Assembly (NCBI GenBank): GCA_036925085.1
Contig: JAUPFP010000015.1
Span: 519,001 to 583,000 of the forward strand
Direction: 5' to 3'
Length of the DNA: 64,000 nucleotides
Source of the DNA: Brachycybe producta
Taxonomy: Eukaryota; Arthropoda; Diplopoda; Playtdesmida; Andrognathidae
Part shown: piece by piece, positions 1 through 12,004 of the stretch
Numbering within the stretch: the stretch's first letter is position 1
Layout: each line of letters starts with the position of its first letter
Program-made: the position numbers and the translations under genes
The notes under the pieces: model-generated
Seen by the model: the letters and a program-made list of their open reading frames with translations, nothing else
What the model was told of the DNA's origin: nothing
Database searches by the model: none

Positions 1-330
1 AATTTGGACGCAAAAACGTTTTTAGAAACAACATTACAAAAAAATTCAAATTGTTTTCCAAACAGAATAGTAGTAAATTATGCCAAAAGTTTTTTCATGG
101 CAATATCTTAACAAAATAAACGATTTTATAATTCAGTTTGAAAATGATCTGATTTTTGAATTTTTCATTGACATTTCATGAAAAATTGTTATAAAAAGTT
201 TATTTTAAAAAATATCATCATAAAAAAACTTTTAACATTATCAATAATTATTCTAGCTTCTAAAACACTTTGATTTTTTTCGTATTGTTGCTCCTGAAAA
301 ACGTTCGCTTGAAAAATTATAATTTTGTTC
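1..330. mobile_element. Fold-back element, copy 1 (left side cut by window edge)
   Basis: The right arm reads TTATTCTAGCTTCTAAAACA and the left arm is a weak inverted match, with the family's internal AAAAGTTTATTTT. It ends near AACGTTCGCTTGAAAA like the copy at 33.4-33.8 kb, so the two are one subfamily. No coding content. Confidence 0.5.
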
Positions 331-560
331 TCCAAATCGCCTGTGGATTGAAGGGGCATCCTATAGAACATAATAGCTACACAAGCTTTGGGCCATCCAG
401 AGGGGGGGGGGACAAAAACAAAATAAAAATCTATTCAGCCACCATAAGACTTAAAATGTAAATAAATGCTCGTAGCTAAAAAAAATGTGCTGAAAGATTT
501 GAAAGATATGGTCTTAACAATCAACATTTCCAAATACGCTCTGATTTTCCTTTATTTTGG

Positions 561-912
561 GCGTGTAGCGTTAGGTGGCGCCACTTGTTCTCCCAGAAAT
601 GTACTGCAGACACTCTTCAACTCTTGACACTCACCTTCTTCCTTTTTTTTTTTTCAAGTGGCAAACTTTTTAATTTGCGTCATTGCTATTTCTCTACACG
701 TGCTCTCTCTTCACTTATATTGTGTTTTGGGGGTAAGTTTGTCCACGTGCTCTGATAATTAAGGTTGTTTTGGACGCGCTTTTATAGCTAAAAAGGAGGC
801 TGCATTCGATTTCACCTAATTGGCGACGCGTGTAGTTTGCCACCTAGGTAGGGGTTGCAGGCGCCATCTACCTTGCTATTTAAACAAGTATTTTTCTATG
901 GAGCCCTCCTCT
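561..912 (+). mobile_element. CACGTG-bearing element, copy 1
   Basis: About 350 bp running from GCGTGTAGCGTTAG to a CTATGGAGCCCTC-type end. Near both ends a GGCGCC lies in inverted TAGATGGCGCC contexts. The interior has TTGCGTCAT and CACGTG motifs. It aligns along its length with copies at 2.6, 8.5, 9.7-10.3 and 37.5 kb. Non-coding. Confidence 0.8.
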
Positions 913-1249
913 TAAACACACTGAAAACGAGTACAATTTAAACTCTGAAGACAACAAAAAACAAACGCAATGTGATAACAGAATAAAACCAAATCGTTTT
1001 TTCTTCTCATTTGTTAAGTGAGTTTCAGTTACACCTTAAAACGTTGTTGGAAGTTGATTTTGGGCGGAATGTTTTCAATCATCAAGAACACTGTGTGTCT
1101 TTTTTTTTTTGCTATTGGTGCAAAAAACGTCGTGGACCATAACCTGTTTTTTATGTTTTGTTAAAAATACCGTTTACCACATCAACAAATTACTCATTTG
1201 GTTTATATATCGTAATGTAGATCGGAATGCATTGCAATGGTTTCGAATG

Positions 1250-1560
1250 GAGTATCCCCCCCCCCCCAAGTTGTTAGAAAACATCATCAAACACCGTATA
1301 ACAATTGCATGAGGCTAAATAGCCTCCTCCTATGTGAGAAAAACACATAATAAGGCTCTTACTATTTCTATATGACTACTTGACCAGTCTATTGTTTTCT
1401 ACTGATTTGAATGTCCAATTAGAAAGTATTTTAATGCAGTTAGATAACCAAGGTTCTTCTTATATAGTGAAAACCGTTTAACACGAAATTGAATAACGTC
1501 AAATATCAGATAACACGAAACACATTTTCAGTCCTGTACTTCAGTATAGGATTTTCCATA
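1250..1560. other. Stretch with C tract and pogo-like fragment
   Basis: Holds a short poly-C tract (about 1256-1267). From about 1465 there is a fragment (TAGTGAAAACCGTTTAACAC, then AACACGAA) similar to the TA-flanked CAGTG element at 14.25 kb. No gene seen between 913 and 1640. Confidence 0.4.
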
Positions 1561-1640
1561 TATATTGTTTTTAAAAAAAAACGGATCAAGGCCGTCTCAC
1601 ACACGTTCCGGTAAACCTGTCAGGTATGCATGCCCAGGTA

Positions 1641-1846
1641 ACAGGCAATTAGAAATCGGGACACACAGAAGTTGGCTCCGCCCTTTTTATGACGACCGGC
1701 AACTTCTAGTTGGTTTGTTGGGTGGTTCGAGGTTGAAAAGGGCGGAGCATGTGACGTCAGACTACATAACCAACCAATTAGAAGTTGCCGGTCGTCATAA
1801 AAAGGGCGGAGCCAACTTCTGTATGTCCCGATTTCTAATTGCCTGT
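1641..1846. mobile_element. ACAGGCAATTAG hairpin element, copy 1
   Basis: A 206-bp near-perfect inverted repeat with ends ACAGGCAATTAGAAATCGGG and its complement, and inner arms GGCTCCGCCC/GGGCGGAGCC. The central loop side has TGTGACGTCA. The flanks of this copy do not show a clear target duplication. Confidence 0.9.
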
Positions 1847-2247
1847 CATTTTTAATAATTGTATTAATTGTAGCTAAACAAATATAACAAATTACGCGAA
1901 TGCAACAAACAATTATTGTTATTTATATTAGAAATTTTAAAAAAAATTACATTTTGTAGAAATACGCTTCTAGGTTCACCTAATGCCCTGTTTATAGCAA
2001 TCATTAGGCTAGGTGGAGTCAATTGAAGTTCTCTCCTATTTCTAACTGCTTGTGTACAGGTACACTTGTGCGGGTCGACCGACTGACACTACTGCACCGT
2101 GCACTCACTTAAAATCCCTTGCTATATAGTGTAGTACATGCTTTCTGTCGTCGTGTGCTGCGTCGTCAGCGTCGACCCCAGCACCTGAACTGACGCAGCT
2201 GCCACGTTGCTACACATGCCCTGGCCAAATATGAGTGTCAAATGATG

Positions 2248-2385
2248 TGTCACTTCCTGTTGAATTCTGCTTCCTGTGTGTTTTCTTTGTAAAAATTCTT
2301 ACTTTTTTTTTGTTAAGAGATTGATTGCTCTTTCTAGTCAGCATTCTATTTGTTGCCAAAATTTGTACTGAACACCGGAAGTGAC
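2248..2385. mobile_element. Small inverted-repeat element with CACTTCCTG ends
   Basis: Ends TGTCACTTCCTGT and CCGGAAGTGACA are inverted, about 138 bp apart. A second copy with the same ends lies at 9498-9642. The ends resemble ETS sites. Family unknown and non-coding. Confidence 0.5.
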
Positions 2386-2630
2386 ATTGTAACTAAGCAA
2401 TAATGGGGTTATTGGTGGTGGTGGTGGGGGGGAGGGGGCTGGAACCTTCTAGCTATTTAAAACAAAACTTGCTAATAGATGACATTGTAACCAGATTACA
2501 TCTAATCAAAAAAATTATTGGTTAATTAAATTAGTCTGAATTCGACTCGTGTTTCGTCTTTTTTCACCAAACAAACTTTATTTTTTATCGGAGATGATTA
2601 AGAATACAAGTAGGTCATTTATTTTGTCCC

Positions 2631-2966
2631 TGTCGCGTTAGATGGCGCCACTAGCCCTCTTTCCATAGAAATGTACTGACACTCTTCAACTCTTGATTCA
2701 CCTTTCTTTTTTTTCTGCACGTGGCAAACTTTTAATTGCGTCATCGTTATTTCTACACGTGCTCTCTTCACTTATACGTTGTTCTGGGTGTAAGTTTGTC
2801 CACGTGCTGATAATTAAGGTTGTTTTGGACGCTTTTAGAGGCTAAAAGGCTGCATTCTATTTGAACTAAATTGGCGACGAGTGTAGTTTGCCACCTATGG
2901 AGGGGTTGCAGGCGCCATCTACCTTGCAATTTACGCAAGTATTTATTTCTATGGAAAGCCCTCTTA
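2631..2966 (+). mobile_element. CACGTG-bearing element, copy 2
   Basis: Full-length match to the family, from GTTAGATGGCGCCACTAGCC to CTATGGAAAGCCCTCTTA. It keeps the internal motifs GCACGTGG, ACACGTGC and CCACGTGC. Confidence 0.85.
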
Positions 2967-3438
2967 ATACAATAAATGTAAAATTGGATCTTTTTCATCA
3001 AACCTGGCCAAAAAAAAACACTTAAATATTTTCAAAGGTATTGGTTAAGTAATTTTGGGATTTCACCTTCGTTTACTCTTCTAGTTTTCAAATAAATGTT
3101 GAAATTCTCTCTATTAATGTACATATGTCAATTCAACTTACAATTATTGTTTTGCTGCCCTCCACTAGCGCCATTCCCCTCTTATTTGTACCGAGATGTA
3201 GTTAAGTTTACGGCATTGTTTGGCAACTTCAACTATGGTTAATTAAATGAAATTTGTTTCCACATGAGAATTAAAAAATTTTCTACACGATTATCTTTTT
3301 TAATCGACGTTAACTTTAATAATTGTTTTTAAAAAAGATGGGGTAATTAGTATAAGTTTAAGTAAATCAATAATATCATAGATGATACAAATAACAAGCA
3401 TTTAGAACTTGAACTTTCATCTTGAACACTCTTATAAC

Positions 3439-3647
3439 ACAGGCAGTTAGAAATAGGTGAAAACTTCAGTTGGCTCCGCCCCTTGTTATGACGACTGGCA
3501 ACGTCTAATTGGCTGGTTATGTTGTCTAACGTTGAAAAGGGTGGAGCATGTGACGTCAGACTTCATAACCAGCCAATTAGAAGTTGCCAGTCGTCAAATA
3601 ACAAGGGCGGAGCCAACTGAAGTTTTCACCTATTTCTAACTACCTGT
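3439..3647. mobile_element. ACAGGCAATTAG hairpin element, copy 2
   Basis: A 209-bp hairpin with ends ACAGGCAGTTAG...CTACCTGT and a central GTGACGTCA. Flanks CTCTTATAAC and CTCTTAAAC look like an imperfect 9-bp target duplication. Confidence 0.88.
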
Positions 3648-5250
3648 CTCTTAAACAGTGTCTTTCGATATTGGAATTCTGCAATTTCCTTCAATGATTT
3701 ACTTTTTAATTCGTGGATCTCAACACACAATGCGTGAAAAAAGCATAAATATATCATAAAATTCAAAATGTATCTCCTCTAAGACACTTTCACTCATATT
3801 CAATGGATTATCTGAAATATTATTCATGATTTACTTAAAAATTTCATTCCTGGATCTCACATACGTAAAAAAAAAAACGGCATAAATATATAAAAATCAG
3901 AAAAAAGTTTCCTTTGCATTTCTACTTTCCTCATGCATTTAATGGCTTTCACACATTACAATAAAAATGTTAATTTTCTTTCTACACAAATTAATAGAAT
4001 TTTAATTATTTTAATTAAATTAAATCATTTTTCGGTCGGTTTTCTTCTTCTTCTTCCTCCTCCTCCTCATATGTGGGCATGGAGACCCACAGAAGGGGGG
4101 TCAAAACGCAATAGTTAATGTTAAACTATTTTTTTTAGCAAGATCTCGAAAAATGCAAAACAGAAGAAAATTAAGATAAAAAGGTGTATTTTTCATCCAA
4201 ATTTTTGAGTTTTTAACTTTGTGAATTTCTAGATCTGAAGTGCGAAGAAATTGGTTAACCCCCCCCCCCCAAAAAAAAGTAGTAGGTAAAAAAAAATTAA
4301 GATATTAATTTTCCAGGAAAATTGGAGGGGGGGGGGGGGCAAGTGCCCCTTCTTGCCCTTATGTGCCCATCAAGCCCATCATGCATGTGGGAACATTGTG
4401 GCTTTACTTTCTTCAAATGCAAAGTAACTTTTTGTTGTTGTTGCAGACACATTCAAAATCTAATTTGTCTCTCTTAAGGTTTTAAACAATTAAAAATAAT
4501 CAAGTTTTTATTTAAATTACTACATTATTAAATTAAAAAAAAGTTATAAAAGGTTGAGAGAGTACCATTAAAAAATAACACAAATTTCACACATAAGAAA
4601 AAAAAAGAAGAGAAAAAAAAAGCAACTTACCAAACTCGTTAAAAAATAAATTAGATGTCAGAAAAGAAGAAGAAGAAGAAACAGAATAATAATAAGAAGA
4701 AGAAACTCCTGTAACCCGAATGAAATGACGTTGAAATGTCGAGATAAGAAGAAGAAGAAGAAATGGACATGTGGTTTGTATCCCTTCCATTGGAAGGGAT
4801 AAATATAATAATAAATATAAAAGTGGGATAGAAGAAGAAGAAGAAGAAGAAAAAAAAACTGTTTTCTGATTTAATATAGAAAATCTTATAATATATTATG
4901 ATAACCAAACGTTTGCTTCCTTTTTTTAAAATATTTTTTTTTTCAAAGATCAAACTGTTTAGCAACAAACTCCCAACTAAAAGGACTTCTTCCACAATTC
5001 AAAGAGAGACGAAGAGTCAAGTTGACTCTCACCTCTCCACTCTCACTCTCTCTTCTTTCTACTCTCAACTAACTCACTACTTTTAATTTCTCTATTCCTC
5101 TTATGATCCACAAACCCACCACTTCAATACTAACAAAGAGTCAAGAAAAAATATATTGATCGCCAGATGGCGCTGTTAAAAAAGAAATGTGGTGTTTTTT
5201 TTTATAAAAAAAAAATACTGTCATTCACAGAAATCTTCTACGATTTAATC
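3648..5250. other. A+T-rich intergenic stretch, simple repeats
   Basis: No gene recognised. Holds C and G tracts (4261-4270, 4326-4339), several GAA/AAG microsatellites (about 4663-4682, 4747-4761, 4830-4852) and a pyrimidine-rich CTCTCACTCTC patch (about 5020-5060). Confidence 0.5.
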
Positions 5251-5253
5251 ACT

Positions 5254-5942
5254 ACTAGCCTCGATGTACAGGTGCCCCTTTCGTCTTATGGTACTTCAAA
5301 ATTCATATCACAGTTTTGTTAATCTCTTAAAATGAGAAACATTGCAACTGAGATCCTTAGGTCAAATGCAACATTAGGTCAAATGCAACATTAGGTCAAA
5401 TGCAACTTTAGGTCAAATGACACATTAGGTCAACTGATATTTGGCGTTCGACACCGATGTTAATCTACGAAGCCTGCAATCTAAGGCTAACAGAAATTTC
5501 AAATTTGTCATTCAGAAATTTTTTTTTCTAAATTTTAGTCACTATACTAGCCTCGATGTACAGTTGCCTTTCCGCCTTATTGCGTTTCAAAAGTCATATA
5601 GCATCTCACAGTTTTGTTAATCTCTTTCAATGAGAAACATTGCAACTGAAGTTCTTAGGTCAAATGACACATTAGGTCAACTGGTATTTGACGTTGGTCT
5701 GTGAAGACTGCAAACAAGCGAGGCTAGCAGTAATTTGTCATTCACAAAAAATTTCTACACTTTAGTCACTATACTAGCCTCGATGTACAGGGCCTTTCGC
5801 CTTATTACGCTTCAAATTACTTAAATGAGAAACATTGCAATGAATATCTTTAGGTCAAAAAGACACATTAGGTCAACTGATATTTGCAGTTGGTCACCAA
5901 TGTTAAATCTCTGGAGAAGCATGCAAACAAGAGAGGCTAGCA
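5254..5942. repeat. Three tandem copies of a CTAGCCTCGATGTACAGG unit
   Basis: Units start at about 5257, 5548 and 5774, each with CTAGCCTCGATGTACAG, and end near 5488, 5729 and 5941 with a GAGGCTAGCAG-like inverted end. Shared interior: AATGAGAAACATTGCAA and TTAGGTCAA. Unit 1 also has a 17-bp subrepeat TTAGGTCAAATGCAACA, about four times. It looks like a tandemly multiplied small inverted-repeat element. Confidence 0.75.
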
Positions 5943-5964
5943 GTAAATTGAAATGAATAATTTC

Positions 5965-6110
5965 TCTCTCTCTCTCTGATAGCAGTATTTTCGACCAATC
6001 TATCTATCTATCTATCTATCTATCTATACGTTTAGTCCACATTACGTTGCCATAGCAACCAAACTCCTATATGAGATATATCTATCTATATCTCTCTCTA
6101 CTTTTATACA
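5965..6110. repeat. CT and TATC microsatellites
   Basis: A short CT run near 5965-5978, TATC repeats at about 5999-6026 and TATCT/CTCTCT near 6073-6100. No gene is visible from 5943 to 6756. Confidence 0.8.
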
Positions 6111-6756
6111 CATTTGCCCTCATTTGTTCCCTTCTCTTGAATCGTTCCGATTCACCACCCATCACACACCTCCTTAAAAAGTTGAGGTGTTCCACTTAAG
6201 AAAATGACATTTTTTTTTTTCAGAGAAATTTTTCCAAAAATCCTCCACATTTTCCTGTAAAACAACCAGTCAAAACCGCGATACAAAAACATCTTTTTTT
6301 AAAAAAAAAGTGACGTCATCTGATTACTTTATAATTACACCTAAATGATGACTTTATAAGTTGCTTTCATCTAATTTAATTAAACATTTCCATCGAAATG
6401 ATTTGCATTTTTTTTTCATGCGTTTTTTTTAATGATTTCAATTATTTAATTAATGCATACACCCACTCACCACCACCCCCTCGAGATGATGATGATGATG
6501 ATAAGAAAACTTTTACAAACTGCTAAAAAAAAAAGTTGCTAAAAGTATTTTAAATATTAAAAAATGTAATTCAAAATGCACTTTCGTGTTTAACCTAACA
6601 AAACACAAAATCTTCATAATAAAAGAAAATTCAAATTAGTTTGCAAATTGAGAAAGCAAACACAAACCATACGAATAAGACGACACACATTGAAACATAA
6701 AAGACTCAAAGTATACGATATCAGTGGTAGCAAATGCTTTTATCCACCTGTATGCT

Positions 6757-6973
6757 AGCCTCTGTGTACAGGCTATTTACGCCATACTGCACTCCATATA
6801 GCTCACAATAGATCTAATACATCTGACTGTCACTGTTTGTTAATATATATAAAAAAAATGAGCCACTTCACCCCCAGGAAACTGAATTTTCTAAAAATAA
6901 TTGTCCAATTCGGTTAATTGGTATTAAGTGTCGGTCATCCATTAATTTGGATCCTGTACATAGAGGCTAGTAC
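6757..6973. mobile_element. CTAGCCTCTGTGTACAGG inverted-repeat element
   Basis: Inverted ends CTAGCCTCTGTGTACAGG and CCTGTACATAGAGGCTAG, 217 bp apart. The left end is the same motif as in the tandem units at 5.25-5.94 kb. A third related end is at about 12651-12667. Confidence 0.65.
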
Positions 6974-7319
6974 AGATCCAAATAGCGAATTTTTTTTTTC
7001 CGATTGCCGAATTATCAACCAAACACAAACTGGATCGATCCACACAGCAATAATAATGAATCCAAGCGAATTATGTCCCTTTTCTCATTAGAAGCAGGTA
7101 AAATAATAGGGCCTAATTATAATTGCTATGCTCTATAGATAAAAGTTGTGTTCTGAGAGAGAAAGAAAAATAAAACTAAAAATGACCCTTTGGAATTTGG
7201 AAGTCCATAAACCTCAACTAAGGTTAACCAGAGACCCTCGAAGTCCAATGGTCTTGTTTCATCCATCTTACAAGACTTCTTAATAGCAATTATAACTGGT
7301 TCATTCAGTGCTTTATAAG

Positions 7320-7652
7320 TAAGGTTCGGATTTTTATGCAATATCAAAAGGAACGTTTCTCAATCTGTGGCCCCCAAGGACCAATTGTGAAGTAACAATC
7401 CTTTGTTTAGATCAACCAACAATTGTTTTTTTTTCTAATTAAAAGCACTGGTTAGAAGCTAGAACTTTAGTTAATAACTGATAGTAACTAGACATCTTAG
7501 CTTCTAACCAGACATTTTGATTAGAAAAAAGGCATAATAATTGCGCATGATCTTATGATGATGATGATGATGATGATGACTTCAAAATTGGCACTTGGGC
7601 CACAGATTGAGAAACATTTGCTTTGATATTTTGCATAAAAATCCGAGCCCTT
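7320..7652. mobile_element. hAT-like TAGGG-ended element, copy 1
   Basis: Inverted ends TAAGGTTCGGATTTTTATGC / GCATAAAAATCCGAGCCCTT, with inner arms TTTCTCAATCTGTGGCC. Flanked by TTTATAAG and TTTATGAG, a 7/8 match to an 8-bp target duplication. Ends fit the hAT pattern YARNG. Non-coding, with GAT repeats inside. Confidence 0.8.
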
Positions 7653-7689
7653 TTTATGAGTATTACAACAAATTTAAGAAATACTCATT

Positions 7690-7990
7690 AAGGTGGTTTT
7701 ATTAAAACCACCTTTCTGTCTTTCACTAGTCAAACTAAAAGAAACTTGAAAGTGTTTTAGATACTAGAAGGGTAGCTTAAGTCAATTTTCAGTTGAGATT
7801 ATCTTTTTAAGATAAGCTTTTTTTTATAATATGAACTTGAAAATGACGTATGTTTTAAGCAGATGTTCATAAAAAGTTTATTTTGAAATAGATCGCTGAT
7901 GAAAATGCTATTAAGTGATTCAGCTACTGTTCTAGTTTCTAAATCCCTTTCAGTTTTTTTGTTGTTCATAAAACATCTTAAGAGCAACCT
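7690..7990. mobile_element. Fold-back element, copy 2
   Basis: Arms GTTTTAGATACTAGAAGGG and CTACTGTTCTAGTTTCTAAA are inverted around AAAAAGTTTATTTTGAAA. The left end GGTGGTTTTATTAAAACCACC is itself a small palindrome. Confidence 0.75.
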
Positions 7991-8450
7991 TTTTATGACC
8001 AAACATTAAAAGAATTAACTTCATAATTCCTTATCGAGAAACCTAAAGCTTTCCCCCTTATTATACACAATAGAATGATTCTTTTGGAATATAAACTAAG
8101 GAAAATCCCTTTCAAACACCCTGAAAATTTTGAAAAAATCCTTTAAAAACAATGCGAATTACAAAGGGCCTCTAAAACGACAACAATTTCTCACTTGTCA
8201 GTGTTTAATATTGTCAAAGTGAGCTGTAATTTATTATTCTTATTTTGACCTACTTCTCATGAAATGCCTTTTTTTCTTTTGTTAATTAGACAGGATCTAA
8301 TTACAGGCCTAATTAATCACACAAACTTTCATTCATCCTTCCTAATGTGTGTCCATTAGACAGAAAAATTACAGCAGAGATTACATTCCATCATCAGTAC
8401 ATTTAAACCAAAATAACTAGAAGTAGCTCAATGAAGAGCTCTAGGAATAT

Positions 8451-8780
8451 GAGGGCTTTCCATAGAACAATACTTATGTAAATGCAATGTAGGTGGCGCC
8501 TTCAACCCCTCTTCCATAGGTGGCAAACTACACTCGTCGCCAAGTAGTTGAAATAGAGTGCACAAGGTTTAGCCTCTAAAAGCGTCCAAAACAACCTTAA
8601 TTATCAGCACGTGACAAACTTATACCCAGAACACAATACAAGTGAAGAGAGAGTGCACGTGTAGAAATAACGATGACGCAACTAAAAGTTTGCCACGTGA
8701 AAAAAAAAAGGAAGAAGAGTGTCTGCAGTACATTTATATGGGAGGATGGCTAGTGGCGCCATCTAACAACTACACGCACA
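8451..8780 (-). mobile_element. CACGTG-bearing element, copy 3 (reverse)
   Basis: Reverse-oriented full copy: GAGGGCTTTCCATAG at the left, GGCGCCATCTAACAACTACA at the right. Three E-box-like sites are kept (GCACGTGAC, GCACGTGTA, CACGTGAAA). Confidence 0.85.
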
Positions 8781-9497
8781 AAAATATATGATCTAATTGC
8801 ATTCTTAATCGTGAAGTCGATACAAAAAGTTTTATTCTGACATTGCTGTTCGGAAATTGATTTCCTCTTTTGTTTCTTGTCTGCAATTGGCACCAAACCG
8901 GAGATAATTGATAATCTCTTTATGTTGATCTAATTTCAGAACGGAACTGAGACCGGAAATAAGGGCTCAATCACAACACGTTCAAATTTATCAATAAGCA
9001 ATAAGGTCAATGACCCAAATTCAAGATGAATTCAACTTCAACTGTTGAACCGTTCACATTAAAATTTAAATTAGACCGTGTTTGTTTGTTTTTTTTTTCT
9101 TCTGCAATTTTGGTCGAACCATTCGTTACCACTATGGAGGGTCATTCATGTCAAAATTGCCGCATCTTATAATTCAATTACTTGGTGATATCCACAATTC
9201 AAATATGGATGATATCCATAATTCTATAATTGTGAATATTCATAATGAAATCTAGTATATATCTATTATTATTTGATTTGCAGATATAAATACTGAACAA
9301 TAATATTGAGACATTTTGACATGAACGGCCCTCCATAAAGGCTCGACCGTAAGTGCAGAAAAAAAACATGATTTTCCACTACAAAAATTAACTGTAGTTA
9401 CATAACCACGATTATATTTAACTGCAGACAAGCTAAAAGAGCAACTTTTATATCTTTTCATTTTTAAAACACTTTTACTGGTGGATAATGATTTTTG
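8781..9497. other. Intergenic, nothing recognised
   Basis: No coding similarity and no clear inverted repeat of a named family, only short T runs and small local repeats (GATATCCA near 9187-9220). Confidence 0.4.
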
Positions 9498-9642
9498 TGT
9501 CACTTCCTGTTTGGTTTCACTTCCTTGATTGTCAATTTTGTGAAATTTTCATTCCTCATTCAGTCGAAGATTGTCGAAGACTGGCTCTCACTTATCCACC
9601 ATGTTATTTGTAGGCTAAATTTATTTGAATACAGGAAGTGAC
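9498..9642. mobile_element. CACTTCCTG-ended element, copy 2
   Basis: Ends TGTCACTTCCTGT and ACAGGAAGTGAC in inverted orientation, 145 bp apart. It shares only the ends with 2248-2385, so relationship inside is weak. Confidence 0.45.
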
Positions 9643-9679
9643 GTTTTGAAAATTAACTCTGGTTAACTTTTTACAGTCC

Positions 9680-10263
9680 CTGTTTAACATTAGATGGCGC
9701 CACTAGCCTTCCTTTCATAGAAATGTACTGACACTTCTTCAACTATGACTCACCTTCTTCCTTTTTATTTCACGTGGCAAACTTTTAATTGCGTCATCGC
9801 TATTTCTCTACACGTGCTCTCTCTTCACTTATATTATGTTATGGGTAGGGCTCGGATTTTGATGAAATATCAACTGGAATGTTTCTCAATTTGTGGCCCA
9901 AGAGCCAATTGTGAAGTAATCATCATCATCATTAGAGCAACTGCAATTATGCTTTTTCTCTAATAAAAAAAACTGGTTAGAGGGGCTAGATGTCTGGTTA
10001 CTATCAGTTGTCAATTATTGTCAGTTATCAATTTTTTGTTATCTTAACAAGATTGTCACTTCACAATTGGTACTTGGGCCACAAATTGAGAAACATTCCA
10101 ATTGATATTGCATCAAAATCCGAGCCCTAGTTATGGGTATAAGTTTGTCACGTGCATTCTATTTCAACTCATTTGGCACGTGTGTAGTTTGCCACCTATG
10201 GAGGGGTTGCAGACGCCATCTACCGTGCATTTATACAAGTATTTTTTCTCTATCTCCCTCTTA
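9680..10263 (+). mobile_element. CACGTG-bearing element, copy 4, split by a hAT-like insertion
   Basis: The left part (9680-9845) and right part (10130-10263) match the two sides of the family. The break falls in the TTGTGTTCTGGGTGTAAG region. The 284-bp insert is listed separately. The right part is shorter than in other copies. Confidence 0.85.
9846..10129. mobile_element. hAT-like TAGGG-ended element, copy 2, nested
   Basis: Ends TAGGGCTCGGATTTTGATG / CATCAAAATCCGAGCCCTA. A perfect 8-bp target duplication GTTATGGG occupies 9838-9845 and 10130-10137. This copy defines the exact ends of the family. Confidence 0.93.
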
Positions 10264-10516
10264 AGTGTCAAGTTTTTTTTTTTTTTCTTCTGAAATTTGG
10301 GCTAATGTTATTCTTCACATTGTCTAGCAATTGTGCAGAAAAAGCTAAGCTTAAACCCGTAATCTACACGCACACAAGAAAAAGAGAAAAAGAAATGAAT
10401 AATAATAATATCCACTTGAATTACAAAAAAAAAAAGAACATCCGATTAAATATGTATAAAGGTCCACATAAATGTACATTAGAGAGTGAAGCAAAATGGC
10501 TTTTTTATTCAGATAT

Positions 10517-10518
<2 letters not shown>

Positions 10519-10594
<76 letters not shown>
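10519..10594. repeat. CT dinucleotide microsatellite, about 38 units
   Basis: An uninterrupted CT run of 76 bp. The open frames across it are artefacts of the repeat. Confidence 0.97.
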
Positions 10595-10596
<2 letters not shown>

Positions 10597-11241
10597 AATT
10601 GTTACTATATGTTAGCTTTTTTTATCATATGGATTATGATGATAAAATGTGAAATGAAAGAAAGGTGGTCATAAATGAAACATTAAGAAAATGAAAGAGA
10701 AGTGAAACAAGGATAAAATAGAAATATAAATTCCAGGCTAATACAATCGATCACGTGTATAAATAACACATCACACCTCACACACTTTTCACACTGAAAC
10801 AAAAATCACATCATTCTCATTCATTTATTCTTTCATTTGACGTCATCTTCCTCTTCTAATAACTTCAAATAATAAAAAAATCTCCAACTGCGTAAACTGA
10901 AGCAACGTTAAAGCAGGCATATTTCCAAAAACGTCCAAAATTTACATTTTCCCCCCGAAGATAGAAAAAAAAATTTCTATAAATTTTCATTAAAATCATA
11001 CAATATCGTAAATACCATTTACGGGAAGATAAGAAATGAAGAGAATTTATTAAAAAATTAGTAATCAGTATTAAAATATTTTTTTAAAACCTTTTTTTAA
11101 ACTTCACTTCAGTTTTAAAAACCTAAAGTGACTGGCCATATTACCACTCGAATTACTATTTTCGACGTAAACGTATTTCACTCCTATGTGGCATTTACAA
11201 CGTTATTGAAATACACGCCTTATATATTTTATATATATATT

Positions 11242-11795
11242 AAGCCAGGTCTGTGTATGTGAGTGTGTGTGTTTAACGCTGTGTAAACCTTGAAGCACGT
11301 CGGAATTTATATAAATTTGAATAAATGAACCGCTTTTTTTTCTCAAGGTCAAAATTATGTTGCGTTCTCCCCATCCAAGAACCCCATGATATTAAACTGG
11401 TGAGGGGGAAAAGGTTGGAAAGTGTAGAAGGGGGGAGAGAGAAACGTGGAGGGAGGAAAAAGTGGGAGGGGGTGACTGAAATTGAAATGAAAGGAGTAAA
11501 AAAAGGAACAAACGACGCGCATGCGCACACCAGAGAAAATGAAAAACTCATTTTCTCTTTAAAATATAAAAAGGGGAGGGGATAATAGTAGCAAAATTAA
11601 ACTAGAATTTATCACGGGCAACTGTGCCCAGCATTAGAATTTCTTTTGCTCCGCTCTTTTATGAACGTCATCAATTTTTAATTGGTTTGTTACTTGGTCT
11701 GACGTCATAAAAGGGCGGAGAAAAAGAAATTCTAATGCTGGGCAGGATTGCCTGTGAATTTCGCTCCCGTCATTTATGACGGGTTACCCCACTAG
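11242..11795 (+). mobile_element. Helitron-like element H1 with internal hairpin
   Basis: The 3' end has the hairpin CCCGTCAT-TT-ATGACGGG, then TTACCCCA and CTAG, next to T. The 5' side begins near CCAGGTCTGTG. It shares GAAATTGAAATGAAAGGAGT and GCGCATGCGCAC with the other copies. It also contains an ACAGGCAATTGTGC-type hairpin (about 11608-11757), as H2 does. No Rep/helicase coding. Confidence 0.8.
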
Positions 11796-12004
11796 TTTTT
11801 ATATATTTATGCCATGTTTACAGTCAGTAATTCACTATCACATCCTCTTTTAATATTATTGTAATAAAGCGCTTTGCAAAAAATCAAAAACGCCGCCTGA
11901 GTTGCTCAGCGACTAAAACTATACAAGATCTCAAAACATTCATTTCACAATGTAAAATTTAAATTAAATAACAATTACAAAGCCTATACAAGTTTAAATT
12001 CAAG

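Noticed and set aside
10305-10674. Open frames of alternating Ser-Leu
   Set aside because: They are the CT microsatellite at 10519-10594 read in frame, with no conserved protein content.
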